Shown: positions 42,909 to 53,982 of the stretch, piece after piece | Layout of the letters: every line of letters starts with the position of its first letter | How positions within the stretch are numbered: the first letter of the stretch is position 1 | Assembly: GCA_022701365.1 (NCBI GenBank) | Contig: JAKUHH010000389.1 | Coordinates: 682,001-746,000 of the forward strand | Direction of reading: 5' to 3' | From: Mycocentrospora acerina | Lineage: Eukaryota > Ascomycota > Dothideomycetes > Pleosporales | DNA: 64,000 nt | Position numbers and translations under genes: made by a program | Notes under the pieces: model-generated | Database searches by the model: none | Seen by the model: only the letters and a program-made list of their open reading frames with translations | What the model was told of the DNA's origin: nothing

Positions 42909-44496
42909 CTTGACAGACGGTATGAGGTGTAGATGTGAGGAAGCGCAACTGATATCTTCTCTCTTCCAAGACTGTTGCCTTTTTATACCATGATGAGTTC
43001 TCCGGTTCGAGTTTCCAATTAGCCAAAAATCTTGGATCTTTACAGGTTATCGCAGCCATCCTTATCTCTCAATAAGCACGAGAGTCAGAACCACATCCGT
43101 CATGTTCCTATTGCAGCAACGCCAATCGAGTATTTCTTCGATGACAAGGTAGCATAGTTACTTGGTTATGTAAAGCCGACGGGCAAATTGTAGATGGATA
43201 GCATCGTTATCAGCAGACTGCAGGTACGTTGATCCACTTGACAAGCCACTAGAACGACTGTAGAAGGGATGCCAAGAATAGATGTTCTATTGTTATTGTG
43301 ATTCGGCGATTGCGATTGCGGAGCTCTTGGCATGATAACGATTTTATAGACGCGAACCAAATTTCTGGTCGGTAAGCATGGCATCCCCACGTCTCCAAGA
43401 GCCGGAGGTGCGGGATAAGGCTTCCAGGTTGCGATCCGGGGCGTGGTACGTGGGCGACTACACACGGTTATTAGTCGAAACGTGAGATAACCCTGCTGCC
43501 GCAGATTCTTAAATCGCCTGCCAACACCTTGTCCGGGTAGCCAGGTTGAGCAATCCCGGTGGATCGGAATCGACAAAACTGCAAGGAACCAGGAACAACA
43601 TAACTTGAGCCAATGAATTGATTTCAAAGGACAAAAGTCGTCGAATTGTGAGTCGTGCACAGTTTGGAGGCAGTTGAGAACAGATACAAAGCAGTGATGA
43701 AAAGACCTTAATTCGAAGAGTTATCTCAATGACCTTAGATTTAGAAACTTCTGTTACTTTAGCTTTCTAATCGCAAATGATACACATGTTGTGCCGCCAG
43801 CAACCCTTGAAACTTCAATGCCGTGGAGTAGTCGTGCCTTATCAGCAGTTGCTGAGCTAGATGCTAAGGATGAACCATCTCGAGAGGCCGGCCAGGTTAA
43901 AAGATTAACTTTTGTCTGACTTCTTCCGGAGAATTCGTTCACAGTGCTATTGACAATTGCTACAACCGTCAGGAGCGAACACTGGTTTTTGTAATTTGTC
44001 AACGTGGAGGTCGCTGCACTACGTAGGAACGTAAAGAATCAGCAGTTGAAGTGGAGATAACATGTCTAGAAAATCTGCGCTTCGTTGTATCAATGGTTTG
44101 CCAACATCCATATATTGGTAGGTTATCGTAACAGAAAAGTCGCGAGTTTGCAAGACGTGATGAAACGAAATAGTTTCTATACCTCTTTCGGACTAGCATG
44201 AGGCTACTCTACTGAGGCTCAATCAACGACGATCAAGATGTCTTTTGTTGCGCACGAGGATTACTCTGCCAAATCGAGAAGAATGAATTAAAGTTCATCT
44301 CTTCGGACTTTAGTTATACTCCGTCCACCTATAAGGTAGCATCAAACTCGCGTAGTGCCCACCTACGCCATGACCGGGGTAATTGCGGAAACGACGTCAT
44401 GACTTGCACTTTAGCACTGCCTCCCAAAGCCGACGTAACTACTGACATATATTTGTTGACAAGCATACCAACTTTGAAACGCACCAGCAAGCCGTC
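42909..44496. other. Intergenic DNA between divergent asparaginase and OSBP genes
   Basis: A 1.6-kb gap between divergent start codons. The TATA element of asparaginase lies at 42980-42987. Minus-strand frames at 43166-43660 (164 codons) and 43754-44199 show no domain and look like chance frames, so I annotate no gene. Confidence 0.5.
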
Positions 44497-45942
44497 ATGT
44501 CAGACTCTATGGTATCAAACCGCTCTATGCTGAGAGATTTTCTCGCATCAATATCAGTTATGCATGGAGATTTGTCTAATATCACCGCACCACCTTTCGT
44601 CCTAGCTGAGCATTCTACGGTCGAGCTGCCTCAATACTGGGCTGACCATCCTAAGATTTTCGTAGCGCCAGCTACTGAACCTGAGGTAGAGAAGCGAGCA
44701 TTGTTGGTTCTGAAGTGGTTTCTGGGCTCGTTGAGAAACCAGCAATATTCGGGACGAGGGGAGAATGAAGGAGTGAAGAAACCTTTGAACGCTTTCCTTG
44801 GTGAATTGTTTCTTGGAGGCTGGAAAGATGAAGAGCTAGGGCAGACGAGATTGTTGTCAGAACAAGTCAGCCATCACCCGCCAATAACAGCTTGCTATTT
44901 ATGGAACGACAAGTACGGTGTCCGAGCAGAAGGTTTCACTCAGCAAGAGATCACGTTTTCAGGAAACGTCTGTATCAGGCAAAAGGGTTACGCGGTACTC
45001 CATATCGACAAATATGATGAGGATTATCTTATTCCGGTACCAGCTATCAAAGTAAAGGGAATCCTAACTGGGAGACCATATCCTGAGCTACATGGAGAAT
45101 ATTCACTCATCTCTTCCAGTGGATATGTATCTCATATCAAATTTGAAGGTAAAGGACTGCTAGGCGGAGGCGAGAAGAACAGTTTCCAAGCGCGACTATT
45201 CCATATCGATCAGCCAAGTGAGGATATCTACACGATTAAAGGAGCTTGGAATGGGCGTTCTACAATCCGGGATGCAAGAGCTGATCAAGAGATCGAAGTA
45301 TTTGATGTTACCACCCTTGAGACAAGGCCTATACAAGTTGCCGACTTGGCCGAACAAGATGGATGGGAGTCGCGCAAAGCTTGGCAAGATGTCATCGCAG
45401 CCTTGAGAAGGGGCGATATGAAAACCACAGCCAATGCAAAATCAGTAGTTGAAAAGGGGCAAAGAGAGATGAGGAAAGATGAGGAGTCCAGTGGAAAGGC
45501 GTGGAAAAGCATCTTCTTTCAGCGTGCCCAAAGCGATTCAGTTTTCGAGAATCTCGTAGTCCACGACAACGGTTCGTTCACTGTCGACCACGAAGGAGGC
45601 ATTTGGAAGATTGATCGAGATGCCGTGGCGAATGTCAAAAAACCGTACCACGGCGATCTGCTACCAACGAACGAGAAAGTAAAAGGTGTTGGGGCAAGAA
45701 AGCCTGGATTCATGGACAACCTCCAAAAACAACAGCACAGCACGACAGCAGTCAACAGCACTCCGATAATGGCAGCGACGAGCAGCAAAGCACCAAAAGA
45801 TGTTGGCAACGATATTATTAGAGAAAAGGTCAAAGAATTCCAGAGAGAACACGAACACAGAGACCCGATTCAGACTCGTCATGAACCAACAGATGCACAG
45901 GTCGAAGACTTTCTCCGGAGAAAGTATAGCTCAGTTTACTAG
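44497..45942 (+). CDS. Oxysterol-binding protein (Kes1/Osh4-like ORP)
   Basis: A single exon of 481 residues. The ORD signature EQVSHHPP lies at about residues 123-130 and is followed by ITACYLWNDKYGVRAEGF. The early LKWFLGSLRNQQYSGRG and KPLNAFLGELFLG segments form the lid and tunnel entrance region. FEGKGLLGGGEKNSFQARLF and YTIKGAWNGRSTIRD are the conserved core strands. There is no PH or ankyrin domain, which places it with short Kes1/Osh4-type proteins that exchange sterol for PI4P at membrane contacts or Golgi. The C-terminal ~60 residues are charged and include the usual EKVKEFQREHEHRDP segment. I chose the first ATG (MSDSMVSN) because the second would remove only a few residues. Confidence 0.93.
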   Translation: MSDSMVSNRSMLRDFLASISVMHGDLSNITAPPFVLAEHSTVELPQYWADHPKIFVAPATEPEVEKRALLVLKWFLGSLRNQQYSGRGENEGVKKPLNAFLGELFLGGWKDEELGQTRLLSEQVSHHPPITACYLWNDKYGVRAEGFTQQEITFSGNVCIRQKGYAVLHIDKYDEDYLIPVPAIKVKGILTGRPYPELHGEYSLISSSGYVSHIKFEGKGLLGGGEKNSFQARLFHIDQPSEDIYTIKGAWNGRSTIRDARADQEIEVFDVTTLETRPIQVADLAEQDGWESRKAWQDVIAALRRGDMKTTANAKSVVEKGQREMRKDEESSGKAWKSIFFQRAQSDSVFENLVVHDNGSFTVDHEGGIWKIDRDAVANVKKPYHGDLLPTNEKVKGVGARKPGFMDNLQKQQHSTTAVNSTPIMAATSSKAPKDVGNDIIREKVKEFQREHEHRDPIQTRHEPTDAQVEDFLRRKYSSVY

Positions 45943-46154
45943 GCAACTGAAATTGACATCACAAACAAATTACTTAGCGTTGCGAAATTATCGTAGTTTT
46001 TATCTAATTTTTATTCGTATTCAGACCCATCTAGGCGTCGTATTCGTGAACGCTGGGTATCAATCAAAGGAAGAACAGGCCCGCTAATGGCCGTTAGTGT
46101 CGCTAACATCAAAAAATGCAAATAAACCTTCCCATTTTACACCTTAACAAGTCG

Positions 46155-47544
46155 TCACATCCTGTTCAACTGTTGGTAGACTTGCGTCTGCATGGTGATT
46201 TTCCCAGCGATCAACGCCTCCTCGTCTGCGCTTTTGCCCGCCCTGATCTCCCATGTGTTGTAACCCTTCTCGACGTGACTGTCAACTGCAGGTGTTTCGA
46301 CAAGGTCGTCTCTAAGGCGAATTGGCGCCAGAGTCCCCAGTGTGTATTCATCGTCCTTATCTACCACCGTTGCCCTCTCTGTCCGCATCAGTGTTGACGA
46401 AAAGCTGAACTGGCCCTTCTTCTTTCGACCTGCGCTTGGTGTCGAATCGTCATATTGGGGCTTTTTCATGCCTTCGGATGTTGATTCGTTGTTGGCGGTC
46501 GTGGAGACTCCGAATTTTGTTGCTATGATCCGATAGAGAGGACGGAGTGTGGCGAGACTGCCGGCTGTGATGGCAAGTCCTTGTTCAATGTCGCTCCATA
46601 TGGCGATATCGAGAGTCGCCCAGAGGAAGTCGGGATTCTTGAAGTCCATGACGTACGCAAGTCGGACAACTACAGCTACACTGGCACTGTTGACGCGATG
46701 ATCAGCATGCGTTCACGAGACTAACTGTGAGCAACTTACACGCAAGCCATCCCCAGGATGGGAATTAGCACGACTTTCATATTCAGTGACATGTTCAAGC
46801 CCATGATAAGGAATATGGGTAGTATAGCGAATGTGAAGTCGGTGACAATCGATACGGCGCTATAAAGGAAGGTGAGGCCAATGATGACATCGGCGGGTAC
46901 ACAGGTTCCGGGCTGGCGTTTCTCCCAGAAGAACGATATTGGAGAGCATTGGAAGACCGTTACAAAGAAGAAAGTGACTCCGGTGAGTACGGATAGTGCC
47001 ATGGTTGTGAAGATGATCCACCGGTGTATGCGTTTGACGGTGACACGAAGAAGAAACAAGCCGATGGAGACCTTGGCCACGATCATGGTGAGTGCGTAGC
47101 CAACGTAGCAGATCCACCAATACTATAGTTGGTTAGAATGCTTTGGTAGCTTGTGTTGTGTTGTCTTTGGTGTTTCCCCTACTCACCCGCTTTGCCTTTA
47201 CGATATCCTCATGGGCGAGGTTATACTCATGCCGGCCTGTGCCATAGTGGACACCACACAGAGCAGCAGTCGCAAATGTTATGTATGTGAACTAAATTGT
47301 TAGCTTTTGATAATTGAAGAAAGCGGAGTGCAGTGATTTACCATGGCGACCACCATCAAACCATCGTCCCACCCAAACGCTTTGACGAGAAACGTCCGGA
47401 CATAGACACGCAGAGATATAGCGATAAAAGCCAATGCAACAAAGGTTGAGACCACCTATTTCAATCAGTCTGCTACTCTCGGTGGACGGCCCCACACAAT
47501 GCTGGACTTACACCCTGGAGCTCGGGGCCACGATTTTCGACCAT
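46155..47544 (-). CDS. Rhodopsin-like (PTH11-type fold) integral membrane protein
   Basis: Five exons (47512-47544, 47342-47455, 47187-47291, 46740-47122, 46155-46686) give 388 residues. The first exon encodes only MVENRGPELQG, the typical tiny start of this family. Seven hydrophobic helices follow with the expected motifs: VVSTFVALAFIAISLRVYVR, FGWDDGLMVVAM, RRKRYWW-like AKRYWWICYVGY, KVSIGLFLLRVTVKR, WIIFTTMALSVLTGVTFFF, QCSPISFFWEK, TDFTFAILPIFLI and SVAVVVRLAYVMDF with DIAIWSDIEQGLAITAGSLATLRPLYR. A charged cytosolic tail ends the protein. These fungal proteins (often called rhodopsin-domain or PTH11-like without CFEM) are putative seven-helix receptors or sensors; the ligand is unknown. 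No Lys Schiff-base assignment is made. Splice signals are all consensus. Confidence 0.9.
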
Positions 47545-49178
47545 GTTTGACAGTTCTGATGAGCACCTTGAACAACCCCAGATTTCAAGGAAAGATCAGG
47601 CAGTTGCGGCGAGATATAGCACCGGCGGTACCGGAACGCTGGGAGGCATCGAGGGTAAAAGAGGGCTGGCTGGCCACCCGTTCTGCCAGGTCCCGAGAAT
47701 CAGTCTCGACCTGACACGAACGTGCATGCATTCCTTCCACCAGGGGCGAGGCGGCACGCAACCCGACGCCCAACATGAACAAAAGGAATAGTGGGCAGGT
47801 TTCTAAGCAGGGGATCACGGTTGTGGCTCGGCCTCGTGGCAAGCGACGACGACTCAGAGCTGAGAATAGCCTCAAGCACGGCTTGACACATGGTCGTGGT
47901 CATGGTCTTGGTATTTACACTTACGCAGCTAACAGCAAAGCTGGTCTCATTGTCAGTTGCACTCCGGATCTAGACACTCCCGTGCACGTCGGTGTAGTCT
48001 TTCCGCTGAACAGCGGGAGACTGATCTTTGGTATCTGATCCGGTAATACTGTAGTCTACCACTCTTGCAAGCGAGGCCCAACTAGTCTCCGTTCCATCGT
48101 CTCGCACAATTCGCCCAAAAGAGTGCCACACGGTAGACGTCGGCAGATGCACAATTGCGCATTGTGCATCCGGGACGGGTCCACCATATTAGTGGGGCGT
48201 CAATCCTGGATTTGCACGGGATTCTACTGGTTGTAGTTACCGCGTCCGCTGCCGCGGGCTTCGCCTAGCTGGGAGGGGCAACGATCGTGAAATCTGCGTG
48301 CCTCGTGGAGCTACGCGGGATGGTGAAACGCTAAACACGAGACGCTCTTCTGACGCAGACAAATGATTGCACGAGCACCACTGTCAGTCGGGTCGAGTCG
48401 TGTTGAAAATTGACGTGTGGAGAGGCGTTCCGTAGAATAAAGCCGGCAGGTATGTAGGCAGTTGGCTGTCAAACTCAAATTTCAGCAAGCTCGCCTGCCA
48501 CAGGTACAGGAACCAGATCCGCCCGTCGTTCTCATCCCGCCGACGCGCTCCCTACGGAAGTTGCCATTGATAATTCTACGCAGTCCCGCTTTCAACATGA
48601 CAGGAGCAAACTCCGTCGAATCGCTATCGATAGGATGGCCAAAGGCACACGGCAACCGCCGATGGCATGATGAACATTGCCTGAACTGGACAGGGGAAAG
48701 AACGGGTTCGTTCCGACATGTGCCTCCCCCTCAAGGCGAACATGAGTGCCCAGCATATCGCAACATTAGACCTAATGTGTGCATTGGGTGTCAATGAACT
48801 CTGCCTACTATTTAGCAAATAGTACATGGAGATCCTACCATCTAGTCAGCACTTAGTGAAGATCACTTTAATTGTCTTTTCCCCCTTGCTGACCCTTTGG
48901 CAATCCTTGAGCTTACAGGCAACTTAAAATTATTCTGATCAGTGATCACACATGGTTTTCCAGCCGTCTTGAACTTTAGCGAGAAGAAGGTAAGATGGTC
49001 AGCTTCGGCCGAGAAAGGATAAACACGCTACCTAGGTACTCATGTGTTTCGCGCTACAATCTACACACAGCCTTGCTGCGAGTAACAAAAATGCAAGTCT
49101 CACTCCACATTGCGTAAACGCACGCAACAAGGCGTAACAAGGTTTGAGCAAATGACTCGCATGTCAGCCCTCCACCGT
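47545..49178. other. Intergenic DNA upstream of the rhodopsin-like gene
   Basis: No convincing gene. Short frames on both strands (for example 47775-48038 plus, Arg-rich, and 48462-48797 plus without ATG) show no domain. The segment has higher GC than the region to its left and may contain regulatory or decayed sequence. Confidence 0.45.
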
Positions 49179-51086
49179 TCAAGCCCCTCCAGCGCCACGA
49201 CAATAGCAGCTCGCCTTGACTGCAACGTCGGCCACAGCTTCCGCCAATCTCAATTGCTGACCTACAATACCCGCCTCATCTTTTCTTCCGAGCTTGACTA
49301 GACATTCATGATATCCGTGCAAAGCCCACACATTGTTGGGATGCTGTCTTGCCCTTGGCAGAGTGTCGTCGAATCCTAGGTCAGCTCTATAAGCAGCAGC
49401 CGCATCCTCCACACGCCCTTGTTCCATGAGCAAGGCAGCGTATGCGTGTCGAGTCGGCTGCATCCAAGGCCATGGCTCTGCATACGTGAGAGCATCGTCT
49501 CGCTCAATTGCAGTCTCCAGGTGCTTGAACGCAAGATCAAAATTACCCCTTCGATATTCCAGTTCGCCGTCTAGCATCACAAGGCCCACTTTGAGCACAA
49601 CGTTTGATCGGTTGGGAAAGTCGCCGCAGATGCGAGAAGACGGGATGTGGTTCACTGCATCATTTAGAGCATCGCGCTGTGTCTGTGCGTTGGTAATATC
49701 CCCAGTCGCGGCATAGGCCACACCTTTTCCGTAATGAAACATTGCGGTTGTGACGCAATATAGATGCTTGTCTGTGGGTATATTAAGATCAATAAGATCC
49801 TTCCAGCGTCCGAAGCGAACCAACACGTGGACGCGCACTGATGCGAAGTTTTCCAGCCAGTCCGCCATTGGTGGACTCTCAACGCGCAGAAGCGACTCTG
49901 GGAGCGAGGCCTCCATGCGATCCACCGCCTCCAGGGCGACTTTTGATTGACCTGCAAACATGGCGGCATAAATGAGCGAGTGATAGTCGTGCATGCGGTA
50001 AAATGAGTAGAAGTTATCACCTCCCCGCCTTGCAAGAAACTTCTCGTCGGCCAGACAGGCATCTGCATTTGAAGCGATAGCACGTCTGTAGTCGCCGACC
50101 AGAATGTCAAGGTGCGATGGCATATGTACCAGATGGCCGGCATCCGGGATTAAGCTACGGAGATGGTCTGCGGCGATCAAAGCCACCTCTGGCGTTTTCG
50201 ACATCTCCATCAGGTGGATGTACAAGTGGAGAATCCCAGGATGTTTATCTACACCTTCTTCCTTCAGTGCTTTCTCAAGGATGGCTTTGGCCTCTAATGA
50301 CCGGGATCCAGGGGTAGGCTCGCCCGTCTTCAGGTCCCAGAGGTCCCATGCCGATAAATTCATTATAGAGTCAGCGTATAGAGTCGTGATATCGAGATCT
50401 TCAGTAAAACTTCTGTATACGTGCTTCATAGCTTCCGCATATGCCTCATTACAGGCGCGGAACGCGTGCTCATCCAGCCCCTTAGGCACACGGAATTGAA
50501 TCGCATCGATGAGAGCCTTCTCCAGTTCCGTTGATCCGGATGCTGTCTCCTTGGCCTTTGCATTCGCAGCGGTGATGTTCGCCAGAGTTGCCTTCAGCTC
50601 ACTCTCGTCAAAGAGATCCCAGGGTTTGTTGTAGTTTGGTCCAAGGGCGAAGGCAAGCTACAGAAAGTCCAATTAGCTGTTTTTCTCGGAAAGCTTCAGC
50701 TTGCCCAGAATTAATCTTGTTAAAGTGAAAAGGGATAAATGTGATTACAGAGCTCCCTTGTAGTATAGTGTATCATTGGGGAATGTGTTTGCATACTGAT
50801 AAAACGTGTCTCTTGAGCGGCTTCAGGCGGCATGTAAAAGCGTATTCACGACAGCCTTGACCCCCATTTACTAGAAGAGATAGACACTCACCCCCCAATA
50901 CGCCATCGCGCATTCTGGATCTGCTTCGATTGCTCTTTCAAAACATCTCGCGGACTCCTCATGATGGAACGCATAGCTCCACACCAGCCCGCGGTCGAAC
51001 CACACCTGCGCACTCTTGCTCTCAGTCGTAACCTTACGATGAAAAGAACCCAGATTGTACTGGTAAGAATCTGCGTCAGTGCCCAT
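49179..51086 (-). CDS. TPR-repeat protein of a family shared with bacteria
   Basis: Two exons, 50892-51086 and 49179-50657, give 557 residues. The first tetratricopeptide-like repeat lies in QVWFDRGLVWSYAFHHEESARCFERAIEADPECAMAYWG. After LAFALGPNYNKPWDLFDE come many helical repeats with PDAGHLVHMPSHLDILVGDYRRAIASNADA, HDYHSLIYAAMFAGQ, AVAYAATGDITNAQTQRDAL-like stretches and a C-terminal ALHGYHECLVKLGRKDEA repeat. The combination RGL-YAF-H-EA-RCF-AI-DP-CAMAYWG, ALGPN, then HMPSH with VGDY is a pattern I know from bacterial TPR proteins of unknown function, which suggests an old transfer or deep shared ancestry. No enzymatic domain is visible. Likely cytosolic; role unknown. Confidence 0.87.
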
Positions 51087-51409
51087 GGTGAGAAGTATTG
51101 CTCGTGTATTTCGCCTTTGTTAGCTCGTGAACTGGAAGATTCGATGGTGTAGAGATGCAGAGACGCGCTAATACGTCACCCCACCTTGCTACGATCGCGT
51201 CAACCCAAGCTGCACGGTATTCCAGTCACACCACTTCGAATTGCTGAACAAAAAATTTGCAGACAAGCAATGCATTCGAAAAACCACTCATGCTGAAACA
51301 AAGACCATTCTTCCTTCTCCGTTGCATTACATCTTCAATAAACCACCGGCCCCTCTCATCCCAACTACTACTACCATCACCACTACCACCATACATCCCA
51401 ACCTCCAAA

Positions 51410-52108
51410 ATGTTACACACTGCAGCAAAGAAAATCTTCGCCCCGACCAGCAACTCCGACGACCCCGGCCACGCAACCCAATACAACAAAGGCGCCCTCG
51501 ACTCGACAGATCTCCTCCCCTCCCCCACGGACCAATTCCACACATGGTTCCAACAAGCCCAAGAAGCCTCCGTCTACCAACCCGAAACCGTCACCTTCTC
51601 CACGGCATCCCTCCCCTCAGGCAAAGTCTCCGCACGCATGGTCTACATGAAAGAACTCGACTCCCGCGGCTTCGTCATCTACTCCAACTGGGGCACCTCG
51701 CGCAAAGCCGCAGACGTCGCCTCAAACCCCTACGCAGCGCTGACTTTCTGGTGGCGCGAGCAGGAGCGCCAGGTCCGTGTCGAGGGCCCCGTGGAGCGCC
51801 TCACCAGCGAGGAAAGCCAGGTGTACTACGACACGCGCATCCGGGGGAGTCGGCTGGGTGCGTGGGCCAGCGAGCAGAGCAAAGTGCTGGCTGGGAGGGA
51901 GGAGCTGGAGAAACGGGTCGAGGACGTGGAGAAGAGGTTTGAGGGTAAGGAGGAGATTCCTGTGCCGGAGTTTTGGGGCGGCCTGAGGATTGTGCCCGAG
52001 GTGGTGGAGTTTTGGCAGGGGAGGCCGAGTCGGTTGCATGATAGGTTTAGGTATACGAAGGCGGAGGGGGAGGGCGAGGAGTGGAAGGTCGAGAGGTTGA
52101 GTCCATAG
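51410..52108 (+). CDS. PDX3: Pyridoxamine 5'-phosphate oxidase
   Basis: It makes pyridoxal 5'-phosphate from pyridoxine or pyridoxamine phosphate with FMN and O2, the last step of the B6 salvage route. The frame is open from 51257, but that codon is TTG. Of the two ATGs, 51410 (MLHTAAKKIFAP, in a good AAAATG context) aligns with the usual fungal start and gives 232 residues. The alternative at 51290 would add a 40-residue hydrophobic/basic leader that could be a mitochondrial presequence. Motifs include DQFHTWFQQAQEA, SARMVYMKELDSRGFVIYSNW with FMN-phosphate contacts, NPYAALTFWWREQERQVRVEG, and the C-terminal signature VEFWQGRPSRLHDRFRY. The last of these is the diagnostic PNPOx C-terminal dimerisation region. 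It sits divergently from the TPR gene. Confidence 0.92.
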   Translation: MLHTAAKKIFAPTSNSDDPGHATQYNKGALDSTDLLPSPTDQFHTWFQQAQEASVYQPETVTFSTASLPSGKVSARMVYMKELDSRGFVIYSNWGTSRKAADVASNPYAALTFWWREQERQVRVEGPVERLTSEESQVYYDTRIRGSRLGAWASEQSKVLAGREELEKRVEDVEKRFEGKEEIPVPEFWGGLRIVPEVVEFWQGRPSRLHDRFRYTKAEGEGEEWKVERLSP

Positions 52109-52661
52109 GGGGGAGGGAAGTTGATGATGGTTAGAGTTAGATGGTGAGCTCATGCCAAGTTATCTTTCTATCGTCTTTTTTGATTGTGTTGTTAATTCAT
52201 CTCAACTCTACTCTGGCAAAGTCTCTGTCTGTTTGAGTGGGAGCTGATCTATTTACAAACGTACCGACACAGCACGCGCCCAATATGGTTGAGAAGGATT
52301 GGTGGTCGTTAAGGACTAGCGGCGACTATGATGAGGGAGGGGTTAATTGCTTATCCCTTACATTGGACCACGTGGAGTGAAATATTTGTTGACGATGTCT
52401 CAGTGAGTTGACAAAGGGGCAATGGAGAGAGAGAGAAAAGGGGATTAAGGGAAAGGACGTTGAGGCATGGAAGCACAACACAAACATAAGGGAAAATCGA
52501 TATACGTGACCAGTGAAAATTTTTGACCGTTCTCTTTCGTAGTCATCGCTATTGTCAAAGGGATACTTTATAAAAAAATCCGCACAACCCTGTCGCTATC
52601 ATAAAACGCTAAATCGCAAGACTCAAAGCAGCTGCTACCAAGTTTCTCTCCTCTCAACAAC
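52109..52661. other. Intergenic DNA between convergent PNPOx and dioxygenase genes
   Basis: No gene seen; 3' flanks of two convergent genes. Confidence 0.5.
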
Positions 52662-53982
52662 TCAGTCGTTATAGTTCACAATCCCACTGCCATCTTTGTT
52701 CGCCTTTGGCACGCCGTACTTCTCGCTCAACTCATCCTCTTGGCTCCTGCTCTGCGGGTCGAGGTACGGGCGTTCGGCTCTCGCCGCCACCCTAACCGCA
52801 TGTCGTCGGTGTGGCGCAAAGCCGTAGGAAGCGGAGTGGTTCTGTTAAGAGAGTCAGTACAACAAGTCATTTGAATGAAAGAGTAGCATAGTGAGGGGAG
52901 AAGACATACGCTGACCCTGTTGTCCCAGAACGCGACATCGCCTGCTTGCCACTGGAACCTCACGTGAAGCTCGGGGCTCGTGGCGACAATCTCATTGAGT
53001 AAGGAGATGATGTGGTCGCTTTCTGTCTTGGGAACTCCGACAATCTTGGTTACAAACCCAGGGTTGAAGAAGATGCTCTTCCAGCCTGTGACGGGATTTG
53101 TGCGCACAAGGGGGTGCTCGGTTGTGACAGGCTCGCGACGAACAGTGCGGCCGAGGTCGCGGGTGCCTTGAGCTTGGAGGTCGGCTGAGTGTATCGCAGT
53201 AAGGGATTCGAGGTACTTTTGCATGTGTGGGGAAAGCATATCATAGGCGGCGTATTGTGAAGACCAGAGGGTGTCGCCGCCGCCGCCACGAGGGGGGCCA
53301 GTAAGAACTTTGAGGGAGGTGTAGGAGGGGGGTTGGAGTTCGTATGTAACCTTTTGTGTGTTAGCATTGATTGTTCCTAGGAGATGACAGAGCGAGAGTA
53401 ACTTACGTCAGAATGCCACAAGAACGTGGGCGTGAAGAGTGCCCTCAGATCTGGACTGTTCTCTCCTGTGTATACAACATGTACATCCTCTAGGCCTTTC
53501 CGTCGTGGTACTGCCGTAGTCGCGTGTTGATGTAACTCGCCAAAGTACTTGCCCAGCTCTCTTTGCTCCTCAATGCCAAAGTTCTTCTGGTCACGGAAAA
53601 ACACAACGCCCCTTGTAGCGATCAATCGTGCGAGATCGTTCTTCTGGGCGTCTGTGAGAGCGGCTAGATCAATGCCGTGAATCTCTGTACCGATCTTGGG
53701 GTTGTAGTCGAAGACATCTGATGCAGATGCGAGGAGGTTCTTGAAGTTTGGGTCACCGAGCTGACCCTTGTCTGAGTAAGGAATTTCAGTATAGGCGGGC
53801 CATTGGATCTCTGGGAAGCGTGGCCGCAGGTCTTCAAACTCGTATGTGTCATCATGTTGCTGAACAACTGTTCGCCCAGGGACGTAGTTGTAGGTGTTGG
53901 CAGACTTGGCAGACAGCTTAGGTGTTGTAGTGGTTGTTGTACTAGTTGGTTGATATTGGGGTTCCACGAGTCCAGGTGCCAT
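52662..53982 (-). CDS. TauD/TfdA family Fe(II)/2-oxoglutarate-dependent dioxygenase
   Basis: Three exons (53407-53982, 52910-53350, 52662-52841) give 398 residues. It belongs to the taurine/alpha-ketoglutarate dioxygenase family, like yeast Jlp1, which desulfonates sulfonates or hydroxylates related small acids. The core starts with YNPKIGTEIHGIDLAALTDAQ and RLIATRGVVFFRDQ. The facial triad is WHSD (His190, Asp192, exactly at the first exon end) and the distal His near 341 in NRVSNHSASYGF, with the 2-oxoglutarate-binding Arg near 356 in HRRHAVR. EHPLVRTNPVTGWKSIFFN supplies the family-conserved substrate loop. The N-terminus is Thr-rich and low-complexity. I used the ATG at 53982 (MAPGLVEPQYQ); an in-frame upstream TTG/AT-codon stretch is not needed. 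Substrate not assigned. Confidence 0.92.

Noticed and set aside
43166..43660. 164-codon minus-strand frame
   Set aside because: No domain or signal peptide, mixed composition and intergenic location; treated as chance.
47775..48038. Arg-rich 87-codon frame with an ATG
   Set aside because: No similarity to a known family that I can see, and no splice or promoter evidence.
51241..51942. 233-codon plus-strand frame overlapping PNPOx
   Set aside because: Out-of-frame shadow, Arg/Pro-rich; the PNPOx frame has full family motifs.
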